15,354 nt of DNA. It comes from an uncultured Solirubrobacter sp. Lineage in GTDB: Bacteria; Actinomycetota; Thermoleophilia; Solirubrobacterales; Solirubrobacteraceae. The position numbers and the translations under genes are program-made. The stretch lies in the NCBI GenBank assembly GCA_937871635.1, contig CALMNS010000183.1, positions 1 through 15,354 on the forward strand, given 5' to 3'. The notes beneath the pieces were generated by a model that had not been told where the DNA came from, searched no databases, and saw nothing but the letters and a program-made list of their open reading frames with translations. Of this stretch, positions 5,066 through 10,940 are shown in pieces; the stretch's first letter is position 1; every line of letters begins with the position of its first letter.

Positions 5066-5770
5066 TCAGCCGGTGATGTACATCGACTTGAACAGCCCGG
5101 GGCAGCCGTTCGACTGATGGCCGCTCCATGAGTTGTGGCCGTGGCGTCGCGCGCTTCGCAGCGACCGGTCAGTCCGGTGCGCCTTCGGCATCGCTGAGGT
5201 GTGAGCGTTCGACAGGAGCCACTTGTATGTCGCGACCTGCGCGGCGGTCGGACGGTCACCGGTCGTGCCGGGCATGTTGACGCCGATGTTGTTGGAGTTG
5301 TGGCCGCCGACGTGCGCGCCCTTCAGTGCCGTGGGGCGCAGGCAGAACAGCGTCCCGTCGTCGGAGATCAGGTAGTGGTAGGCGCAGCCTCCGGCGCGCA
5401 GGCGAGGTCCGACCGTGTGATCGCGGTGGAAGGACAGCGCTCGCGCCCTGCCTTCCGCGGCGTTGCGTGCTCGGGCGCCCGCTGAGTAATGCCCGGTGAC
5501 GTTCGTCTCCGGACCGAGCGCACCGAACAGATTTTTGAACTGGAGTCCGAGCTGCGCGGCCGTGACGATCGGCGGCTTGCCCGCGCCCTCCAGGGCACGG
5601 ATCTGATCGGTGCGACGAGCGACCATCCGGCGCGACTCATGGAGCCGCTCGCTGTGCTGCTCGAGCGCCTTCTCGTCCCCGCGCTTGACCGCAGCGGCGT
5701 GACGTGCCTTCGCGGCCCGCTCGCGGCGCTGCCAGAGCGCTAGGGAGGCCCTCAGGACGGCCAGGGTCAT
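5066..5770 (-). CDS. Endolysin: N-acetylmuramoyl-L-alanine amidase (Amidase_2/PGRP)
   Basis: A 234-aa lysin. ATG at 5768-5770 overlaps the stop of the upstream peptidase gene as ATGA. Residues 1-62 are a charged coiled-coil region (for example RASLALWQRRERAAKARHAA), and residues 88-225 are a type-2 amidase/PGRP fold. His94 is in TGHYSAG, then AYHYLISDDGTLFCL, then GAHVGGHNSNNIGVNMPG, and finally GHQSNGCPG with His218 and Cys223. His94, His218 and Cys223 are the likely zinc ligands by analogy with T7 lysozyme. The enzyme should cleave the amide between N-acetylmuramic acid and the first stem-peptide residue. No C-terminal wall-binding domain is present; the helical N-terminus may replace it. 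Confidence 0.9.
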   Translation of the reverse strand: MTLAVLRASLALWQRRERAAKARHAAAVKRGDEKALEQHSERLHESRRMVARRTDQIRALEGAGKPPIVTAAQLGLQFKNLFGALGPETNVTGHYSAGARARNAAEGRARALSFHRDHTVGPRLRAGGCAYHYLISDDGTLFCLRPTALKGAHVGGHNSNNIGVNMPGTTGDRPTAAQVATYKWLLSNAHTSAMPKAHRTDRSLRSARRHGHNSWSGHQSNGCPGLFKSMYITG

Positions 5771-6351
5771 ACCCGCAGCACCCCCCCGTGCAGGTGCGGC
5801 CCGGTGCCGTGCGTGCCAGCGATCAACTGGATGCGGAACCGGTCGCCTTCGTCCTCGATAACGAAGTTCTCGTAGTCGTCGATGTCGCTCGGGCCGCCGA
5901 GCTCGCGGGCGATCTCGTCCGCCAGGGCGTAGGCGTTCGCGATCCCGAAGTCGACGGCGTCCGCCCGCTTCTGGCTGATGTGATGGTCGGACCCGGGGTT
6001 GCCGTAGGTCTCGGAGCGTTTCCGGCTGGTGACTCGGGCGCGCTCGCCGACGATGCGGATCATGCGGTTCGTGATCCGTCGGCAGCCGCCCCACGCGTTG
6101 CCCTCGTCGTGGAGCGCGTCGATCTTCTCGAGCTGGTTGCGCCGCAGCGCGATCCGGTCCCGCGCCTCCTCGAGGAGATCGGACCGACGGTCGCGTTCCG
6201 CAACCAGGTGCTCGCGCGGGTGCACGTCCTTGGCGCGGGCCTTGTCGAGCGCGGCCTGGGCGCGGGCGTGCGCGAGCTTGCGGCCACGTTCACGGCCGAT
6301 CCAGTCGATCAGGCTCGCACGAACCCAAGCCCGGTCAGGGAGCTTGTTCAT
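5767..6351 (-). CDS. Probable M15/LAS-type peptidoglycan peptidase with helical N-terminus
   Basis: A 194-aa protein with an excellent ribosome-binding site (AAGGAGGT, five bases before ATG 6349-6351). Residues 1-85 are a long charged helical region (RAQAALDKARAKDVHPREHL and LLEEARDRIALRRNQLEKID). The C-terminal part has a SDHHISQKRADAVDF motif (His123/His124, Asp131, Asp134) and a late GTHGTGPHLHGGV motif (His186, His188). The S-x-H-x6-D and terminal H-x-H pattern is that of LAS metallopeptidases such as M15 D-Ala-D-Ala carboxypeptidases and phage L-Ala-D-Glu endopeptidases. Gene order, directly before and overlapping the amidase, supports a wall-lytic role. The motif match is by eye, so family membership is probable rather than certain. 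Confidence 0.6.
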   Translation of the reverse strand: MNKLPDRAWVRASLIDWIGRERGRKLAHARAQAALDKARAKDVHPREHLVAERDRRSDLLEEARDRIALRRNQLEKIDALHDEGNAWGGCRRITNRMIRIVGERARVTSRKRSETYGNPGSDHHISQKRADAVDFGIANAYALADEIARELGGPSDIDDYENFVIEDEGDRFRIQLIAGTHGTGPHLHGGVLRV

Positions 6352-6396
6352 GTGGACCTCCTTGGGAGGCGGTAGGGGTGCTGCTAGTGACGGCGG

Positions 6397-6768
6397 TCAG
6401 CGCGCGTTCGCGGCGCGCTGCAAGAACTGGCAGTTAGGGACCGGGTCATCCGCACGACGCTTCGGCGGGGTGATCCCGTACCGGGCGAGGGACCGATCAA
6501 CGGCATCTGCGATCCGGTCGGCGTAAGCGTCCGGATCGATGCCGCTGCCCTTCAGCACCCGGCGGTTCTCATCCACGACGGCCCGGTCGACGGAGCAGAG
6601 CGCGTCGATCGCGACCTGGCGGCCCTCTTGCTGCTGCGCGTCGTGACGCTCCCCGAGACCCAGCGTGAGTGCGCTCAACACGCCGATGCCGAGGATCATG
6701 ATCCGGTTGACCATCCACTCCGGGACGTGCCCGATACGACGCTTCAGTCGGGCGATCTGGCGCTTCAT
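6397..6768 (-). CDS. Single-TM membrane protein of the lysis region
   Basis: A 123-aa protein. ATG at 6766-6768 overlaps the upstream stop as ATGA. The N-terminus is strongly basic (MKRQIARLKRRIGHVPEW) and is followed by one hydrophobic helix at about 20-38 (VNRIMILGIGVLSALTLGLG). A long hydrophilic part follows, with Cys58 and Cys113 and a helical NRRVLKGSGIDPDAYADRIA segment. Topology predicts an N-in, C-out single-pass protein, which would place the larger domain outside the membrane. It may be a holin partner or spanin-like factor; no family is recognised. It sits between an XhlA-like protein and the peptidase. Confidence 0.7.
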   Translation of the reverse strand: MKRQIARLKRRIGHVPEWMVNRIMILGIGVLSALTLGLGERHDAQQQEGRQVAIDALCSVDRAVVDENRRVLKGSGIDPDAYADRIADAVDRSLARYGITPPKRRADDPVPNCQFLQRAANAR

Positions 6769-7118
6769 GGGGTGCCGCCTCCCTGCGACGTGATCGCCGC
6801 GATCAGCGCGAGCGCCGCGCCGAGCAGCAAGATCGCGTAGTTCAGAAGCTTCCCGGCAGGCCCCGTCGATTCCGGCTGATCCGCCGGGGCCTGCATCGAG
6901 TAGCCGGCCTGCGTGCGATTGTCGGACTTGAGCTGCTCGGCGACCGCCTTCGCGACCGCACGGTCGCTCTCGAGGGATTCGAGGCGCTCGTCGGTCCGCT
7001 CCTGCTGGCGCTCCAACTTCGAGAATCCGTCGTTGACGTCCCGTTGGAGACGGGTGAGCCGCTCGATGATGATCTCGCTGCTCGGTGTCCTGCGACCGTT
7101 GTCCTCTGGAGTCGCCAT
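6765..7118 (-). CDS. Coiled-coil protein with C-terminal TM, XhlA-like
   Basis: A 117-aa protein. I chose ATG 7116-7118, with AAGGAGGG just upstream; a TTG codon in frame precedes it. Residues 15-66 form a heptad-patterned coiled coil (IIIERLTRLQRDVNDGFSKL, then ERTDERLESLESDRAVAKAV), followed by a Pro-rich linker and a C-terminal membrane helix at about 91-110 (LLNYAILLLGAALALIAAIT). This architecture, coiled coil plus C-terminal TM in about 110 residues, is that of the haemolysin XhlA group, which cooperates with holins in host lysis. The family call is by architecture, not strict motif. Its stop overlaps the next start as ATGA. Confidence 0.7.
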   Translation of the reverse strand: MATPEDNGRRTPSSEIIIERLTRLQRDVNDGFSKLERQQERTDERLESLESDRAVAKAVAEQLKSDNRTQAGYSMQAPADQPESTGPAGKLLNYAILLLGAALALIAAITSQGGGTP

Positions 7119-7303
7119 CAACCCTCCTTAGATCCGGAACGCCTAGATCCGGAACGCGCAGGCGGGGAGGGCTCCGGCGGCCCCACGGTGCGGAGCGCCT
7201 CGAGCTCGCGGGCGAGCGTGGCGTTCTGCTCAAGCAGCACCCGGTTCTCGAACGTCAGCTGCCCGAGACAGACGAGCAGGGCGATCGGGTCGTAGTCAGC
7301 CAT
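7118..7303 (-). CDS. Small leucine-zipper-like protein
   Basis: A 61-aa protein. ATG at 7301-7303 shares a base with the upstream stop (TGATG) and has GGAGGG eight bases before it. Residues 6-38 are one amphipathic leucine-rich helix (PIALLVCLGQLTFENRVLLE, NATLARELEALR), and the C-terminus is a disordered Pro/Ser/Arg tail with an RSGS-R-RSGS duplication encoded by a 15-bp tandem repeat. The helix suggests oligomerisation. The role is unknown; it sits between tail fibre and lysis genes. Confidence 0.65.
   Translation of the reverse strand: MADYDPIALLVCLGQLTFENRVLLEQNATLARELEALRTVGPPEPSPPARSGSRRSGSKEG
7129..7157. repeat. Tandem 15-bp-period repeat in a gene end
   Basis: TAGATCCGGAACGC occurs at 7129-7142 and again at 7144-7157. 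On the minus strand it encodes the duplicated RSGS segment at the C-terminus of the 61-aa protein. It is probably a local slippage duplication. Confidence 0.7.
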
Positions 7304-7953
7304 CACGCTGACCCTCCGAGGATGCCCTTCGCCTGAAGGTCGCCGATGAGCGTTCCGACGACGTTCCCGAGCTGCGGGGTGGTCACGATGTTCGCGTTGA
7401 AATCGCGGGAGTTGGTGAACACGAGCGTTCCCCATCCCTGAGGCGCAGTCGGCGGAACTCCGCAGAGGCCGAAGGTCGAGCCGTCATGATCAAGCGCACC
7501 GCCGACCTTCACGGCACCGCCGACCTCGAGCGAGGCGAGGGTCTTGAGGACGTTTGGTGCGGAGCGGAACAGGGTCGGGTCGCCCGCCGCCGTTCCGGCC
7601 GCGCCAGCGAAGGCGAGGGCACCGTAGTTGACGTTTGTGCCGTTGCCGGCCGCGAGCGCTATCCCCGCGGCGTCGGGACGGTACAGGCGCGTCAGACCAG
7701 TCGACTGGACCCACGCGGTGCCGCTGTCGAAGTACAGGACGCCACCCTCGGGATGCGTGGCGTCCGTCGCGAAGTAGTGCCGGGCGAACACGCCAGGGGT
7801 CTGCGCCGTTGACACGGGCCGGCTGCCGATCGTTCCCTTGTCAGAGGGGGACAGAACGAGCTCAAGGCGGGCGCGGAGCGCGCGGAGGTAGTCGTCGCCG
7901 AGGCCGGCGTCATCGGTGCTTCCGGGGGCGCCTGGGAGTCCGAGTCCGGGCAT
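7303..7953 (-). CDS. Tail fibre/appendage protein
   Basis: A 216-aa Gly- and Ala-rich protein, coupled to the upstream baseplate gene by a TGATG overlap. The N-terminus (MPGLGLPGAPG, then YLRALRARLELVLSPSDKG) resembles the attachment part of short tail proteins. Residues 60-120 contain a tail-type beta segment (GGVLYFDSGTAWVQSTGLTRL), and residues 125-170 have repeating beta-helix-like strands (LEVGGAVKVGGALDHDGSTF) as in phage fibre shafts. The end (LGNVVGTLIGDLQAKGIL) is helical. These features support a virion tail or fibre protein. Receptor specificity cannot be predicted. It is the last structural gene before the lysis region. Confidence 0.7.
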   Translation of the reverse strand: MPGLGLPGAPGSTDDAGLGDDYLRALRARLELVLSPSDKGTIGSRPVSTAQTPGVFARHYFATDATHPEGGVLYFDSGTAWVQSTGLTRLYRPDAAGIALAAGNGTNVNYGALAFAGAAGTAAGDPTLFRSAPNVLKTLASLEVGGAVKVGGALDHDGSTFGLCGVPPTAPQGWGTLVFTNSRDFNANIVTTPQLGNVVGTLIGDLQAKGILGGSA

Positions 7954-8771
7954 CAGGGTGCATTCCCTTCGAGTAGGTCTTGCCAGGTCGTGCCGGTCAG
8001 CTCATCCCACGTCGTGCCCTCGAGCTCCTCCCACGTCACACCCTGCGACTGCACCATGTGCAGGATCAACCCGGCGGGCTTCTGCGTCAGCGCAGCCGCG
8101 CGGGTCGCTGCGGGAGCGGGGGTCTCGTCGGTGCGGGTCACGACGGTCAGGTGATACGGCGCGTCGCCATCCGTGTTCGGGTTGAACCGCTCACGGAAGA
8201 CGATGCGGCGCTCGCCGGTAAGGGTGCGGCGGATCGCGTTCTTGAGGGCGGGGACGGTTCCGCGGCGCAGCCCGGACGGGACGGTGATCTCCTCCCGGAA
8301 CTCCTCGTCGGTGAGGCCCTTGCCGTCGACGCCGGCGAACATGCCGATCCAGTTCAGGACCCGGCGGGGCTGGGTGTCAAGCTCGTCGAAGAGGCGCGCC
8401 CAGCCGGGGACGCCGGTGGGGGAATCAGCGACGATCGCGAGGGTGTCGTCAAGCATGTCCCCGTTCGCGCGGCACCACACGTCCCACGCCCGCTCGGACG
8501 CTGGGGTGATCTTCCATGGCTCGATCCGCGCGTGAAGTCGGTCGGCGCCCTCCGTCCTGGGAATGGGTCTGGTGGGCACTTCGACGATGGACTCGGCTGG
8601 CGCTCCACTCGTCTCGCCGTCCTGCTCGAGCGCAGGGCCGGGGACAAGATCAACCGTTGTCTCACCGTCCTGCTCAAGCGCCGGCCCTGCGATGAGCCCG
8701 GCGAGGATGACGTCGTCGGCGTTGAGGGTCTCAGTGCCGGTGAGGATCTGGTCTGAGTAGTAGACGGTCAT
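7953..8771 (-). CDS. Baseplate protein, tail-protein-I-like
   Basis: A 272-aa protein starting at ATG 8769-8771, coupled to the GH5 gene by TGATG. Residues 26-54 hold two 16-residue repeats (AGPALEQDGETT and PGPALEQDGETS). Residues 77-245 carry the main domain: a helical stretch (WDVWCRANGDMLDDTLAIV), WARLFDELDTQPRRVLNWIG, then GLTDEEFREEI-x4-GLRRGTVPALKNAIRRTL and beta strands (PYHLTVVTR). That layout resembles phage tail protein I (P2 gpI-type baseplate components), in which a helical domain is followed by an EFRxxI...RRGT...AIRRxLTG segment. Residues 245-269 are three TTW-type 8-residue repeats. In P2-like baseplates gpI joins gpJ at the wedge; here the two genes are separated by four others. 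Confidence 0.65.
   Translation of the reverse strand: MTVYYSDQILTGTETLNADDVILAGLIAGPALEQDGETTVDLVPGPALEQDGETSGAPAESIVEVPTRPIPRTEGADRLHARIEPWKITPASERAWDVWCRANGDMLDDTLAIVADSPTGVPGWARLFDELDTQPRRVLNWIGMFAGVDGKGLTDEEFREEITVPSGLRRGTVPALKNAIRRTLTGERRIVFRERFNPNTDGDAPYHLTVVTRTDETPAPAATRAAALTQKPAGLILHMVQSQGVTWEELEGTTWDELTGTTWQDLLEGNAP
7968..8039 (-). repeat. Three 24-bp repeats encoding TTW-type octapeptides
   Basis: The 3' end of the tail-protein-I-like gene encodes VTWEELEG, TTWDELTG and TTWQDLLE, three imperfect 8-residue units with a conserved T-W-x2-L pattern. Short Trp repeats of this kind are seen at the ends of some phage tail proteins and may form a structural stalk or partner-binding motif. 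Confidence 0.75.
8611..8648 (-). repeat. 38-bp repeat copy B (GPALEQDGET)
   Basis: Second copy in the tail-protein-I-like gene. It encodes the LVPGPALEQDGET peptide and matches the copy at 10894-10931 at 34 of 38 bases counted by eye. It lies 48 bases (16 codons) from copy A. Confidence 0.75.
8659..8696 (-). repeat. 38-bp repeat copy A (GPALEQDGET)
   Basis: First copy, near the 5' end of the tail-protein-I-like gene, encoding LIAGPALEQDGET. It matches the copy at 10894-10931 at about 32 of 38 bases. The codons vary mainly at third positions while the peptide is kept, which suggests selection on the protein. Confidence 0.7.
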
Positions 8772-9892
8772 CAGACCACCGTCGGGTGCGCCTCGATCGT
8801 CGCCGCCTGCGGACGCGCAATACTCAACGCGGGACCGTAGGACCCGGCCGGGTTGGACTCGTAGAGCTGCCAGATCGTGCCGAATGACGTCGACCCGGCG
8901 AGCCACGCGGTCGCGTTGATCCCAGCCTCGTCACACCGGGCGAGGTAGGCGTTGAGGAGCGTCTTCCACTGCGTGAGCTCGGCTTCCTCAAGCGCCAGAT
9001 CTCCGCGGTTCGGGACGCCGTACTCGCCGATCCACAGCTTGCGGCCCGCCGCCCAGGTGATCGCGCCGTTGAGCTCCTGGCCGATGACGCGGGCGTGCAG
9101 CTTGTCGGGGTAGGCGCCCGCGGCAACCGCCGTGTTGGTGTTCTCGGTCGAGTAGGACGCGACGTAAGCGCCGGAATGGTCGGCGTCCCAGTAGTGGTGG
9201 ATCTCGTAGATCAGGTCGTCGCCGGCCTTCCACGGACCGGACGGGTGCCGGGTGCTGAGGTCGTGGACGCCGGAGTACGCCGACGTCGGGACGATGATCT
9301 TCTTCCCCGCCCCGGCGGAGGTCGACCAGCCAGCGCCGCGGATGGCGTCGATGGCGGAACTCATCACCGTCTCGCACTCCGCGTTGGTGAGGTGGTACGG
9401 CTCGTTCATCAGGCCGAGCGCGTAGACACCGGCGTTCGTTTCCAACTCATTGGAGAGAGCGACCATGTGCGCGTTGAACATCGCCTGCGTGTAGGTCGTC
9501 GAGCCGATCTTGTTGACCGTCCGCGTGCCGCTGACCGTGGTGCAGTAGGCGCCCTTGTTGAACGGCTGGATGATCACCTGCATCCCGTTCGCCGCTGCGT
9601 AGGCCGCCTGGTCCTTCAGTCGCTGAAGCTCCGTCGAGACGAACGTTGCGCTGCTCGGGGATGCGAAGAGCCGCTCGAGCATGAACAGCACGAGCACGAC
9701 CTTGTGACCACGACCGGCGAGGTACGCGTAGCTGCCGGTCGGCTCGTAGAACCACTGGCTGCCGTAGGTACCGGGCGTAGTGTTCGTGACGGTGGAGAAG
9801 CCGCCTTCGCCGCCACCGAGGACGATGCCGCGCTTGTAGGACAGCGCAGCGATGCGTCGCCGGGATGCGATCGCGCCTCTACGCCGCGACAT
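8771..9892 (-). CDS. Glycoside hydrolase family 5 (cellulase-like) tail enzyme
   Basis: A 373-aa protein with a GH5 (clan A) beta/alpha-barrel signature. It starts with ATG at 9890-9892, overlapping the upstream fibre gene by 14 bases. Recognisable landmarks are YKRGIVLGGGEGG (about 19-31), GSQWFYEPTGSYAYLAGRGH (44-63), LVLFMLERLF (67-76), the acid/base Glu164 in GLMNEPYH, IYEIHHYWD with His232/His233, and the nucleophile Glu290 in LWIGEYGVPNRG. Both catalytic glutamates are intact, so hydrolase activity on a beta-glucan, mannan or related polymer is likely, though the exact substrate cannot be read. The basic N-terminus lacks a secretion signal. Encoded between tail fibre and baseplate genes, it is probably carried on the virion to cut capsule or cell-surface glycan. 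Confidence 0.85.
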   Translation of the reverse strand: MSRRRGAIASRRRIAALSYKRGIVLGGGEGGFSTVTNTTPGTYGSQWFYEPTGSYAYLAGRGHKVVLVLFMLERLFASPSSATFVSTELQRLKDQAAYAAANGMQVIIQPFNKGAYCTTVSGTRTVNKIGSTTYTQAMFNAHMVALSNELETNAGVYALGLMNEPYHLTNAECETVMSSAIDAIRGAGWSTSAGAGKKIIVPTSAYSGVHDLSTRHPSGPWKAGDDLIYEIHHYWDADHSGAYVASYSTENTNTAVAAGAYPDKLHARVIGQELNGAITWAAGRKLWIGEYGVPNRGDLALEEAELTQWKTLLNAYLARCDEAGINATAWLAGSTSFGTIWQLYESNPAGSYGPALSIARPQAATIEAHPTVV

Positions 9893-10697
9893 CGCCCGCC
9901 AACACCCATTCGTCCGTCGCACGCTTGCGCAGCGACGCCGTCGCGTACTGGCCGGCCAGCTTCAGCTTGCTCTCCCGCTCCCGGATCGTCACGCCAGTGC
10001 CTGCTGTGATCGTCGTCTGCCCGGCGCCCTGCTGGTAGACCTCGATCGTCGCCCCGATCGGGAATGCCACGCTTGAGTTCGGCGGGACGGTCAGCGTGTT
10101 CGCCGCCGCGACGTTCATCTCGACGACCTTGCCCGCGTCGGTAAGCACAAGCGTGTAGGACGCTGTTTGCAGGTTGGCTACGACCAGGGCGGATGCCTTC
10201 TCCGCGTCAAGCTCATCGAGCGCCGCCTCAACATCTGTCGCCGCGAGATTCGTCGACCCGGCAAAACTGATCGTCGACGCCGCGTGAGCTGCGGACGTAT
10301 CGTTGAGATGCGCCGCCAAGAGACCATCGGCGTAGCCCCGTAGCCAGTTCACGCCGTCGGACACCAGGAGCACCGCGTCCCACCGCGCCGAGAGGACCAG
10401 CGTGGCAGCACCGTCGATCGTCTCCGCGCCCGCCGGATCGATCGTCACCGTGTTCGCCGAGGCGTCGATCTTCTTGACGTACAGCTTCGCGCCCGGCCGA
10501 CCAGCCGCTGTCAGGAGCGTGTAGACGATCGCGCCGGTCGTCGCATCGCAACGGACGACACCATCACCGGCGGCCTCGATGGCGGTCGCTGTCTTCGCGG
10601 CGGGGACGTCGCCTGCGGCGATCTTGTCGGCGTAAGCACCGGCATGCTGGTTGATGGTCTCGAAGGCACTCGGGAACACCAGTGGGGTGATCGTCAT
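9879..10697 (-). CDS. Tail fibre protein with duplicated beta domain
   Basis: A 272-aa protein whose ATG at 10695-10697 follows an AGGAG ribosome-binding site. After a helical start, residues 47-120 (VVRCDATTGAIVYTLLTAAG, YVKKIDASANTVTIDPAG, WDAVLLVSDGVNWLRG) and 178-268 (TASYTLVLTDAGKVVEMNVA, EVYQQGAGQTTITAGTG, RKRATDEWVLAGD) look like two copies of the beta domain common in phage fibres. Between them lies HLNDTSAAHAAS and an AATDVEAALDELDAEK helix, a well-known linker motif of phage tail fibre proteins. No enzyme motif is seen. It most likely trimerises as part of a host-recognition appendage, next to the GH5 gene it overlaps by 14 bases. Confidence 0.8.
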   Translation of the reverse strand: MTITPLVFPSAFETINQHAGAYADKIAAGDVPAAKTATAIEAAGDGVVRCDATTGAIVYTLLTAAGRPGAKLYVKKIDASANTVTIDPAGAETIDGAATLVLSARWDAVLLVSDGVNWLRGYADGLLAAHLNDTSAAHAASTISFAGSTNLAATDVEAALDELDAEKASALVVANLQTASYTLVLTDAGKVVEMNVAAANTLTVPPNSSVAFPIGATIEVYQQGAGQTTITAGTGVTIRERESKLKLAGQYATASLRKRATDEWVLAGDVAA

Positions 10698-10700
10698 GGC

Positions 10701-10940
10701 TTAGGACTCCTGGCGCTCGAGATGATGGGACGGGTACCGCCGGACGGTGACCACACGCTCGACAGCGACGAGCCACTCGTCCACGGCGCCGTCCTCGGTT
10801 GCGATGTGATGGATCAGGATTGCGGTCCGGCCGACGTAGGCGTCCGCCCCCGGCAGGATCAGCACACGGTCTTGCGTGACGAGCGGCGGTGCCGTCTCGC
10901 CATCCTGCTCGAGCGCCGGGCCGGGGATGAGATCAGTCAT
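10701..10940 (-). CDS. Small tail-region protein with GPALEQDGET repeat
   Basis: A 79-aa protein. ATG at 10938-10940 overlaps the end of the 984-aa gene by eight bases. Residues 4-16 (LIPGPALEQDGET) are the same peptide found twice in the tail-protein-I-like protein, encoded by a nearly identical 38-bp stretch. The rest (VLILPGADAYVGRTAILIHH, DEWLVAVERVVTVRRYPS) is beta-rich. The gene ends with TAA four bases before the fibre gene. I do not recognise a family. It may be a fibre adaptor or assembly protein, inferred from context only. Confidence 0.65.
   Translation of the reverse strand: MTDLIPGPALEQDGETAPPLVTQDRVLILPGADAYVGRTAILIHHIATEDGAVDEWLVAVERVVTVRRYPSHHLERQES
10894..10931 (-). repeat. 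38-bp repeat copy C (GPALEQDGET)
   Basis: Third copy of the repeat, at the 5' end of the 79-aa gene and about 2.2 kb from copies A and B. It matches copy B at 34 of 38 bases. The position near a gene start in each case suggests a shared N-terminal docking peptide or a recombination seam. Confidence 0.75.

Noticed and set aside
5771..6094. An N-terminal extension of the amidase up to 6094
   Set aside because: The extra residues are Arg/His-rich shadow sequence of the peptidase gene; ATG 5770 with ATGA coupling and the helical start fits better.
6769..7233. Extension of the 123-aa membrane protein to 7233
   Set aside because: The added part is Arg/Gly-rich antisense-like sequence overlapping the XhlA-like gene; ATG 6768 overlaps its stop as ATGA.
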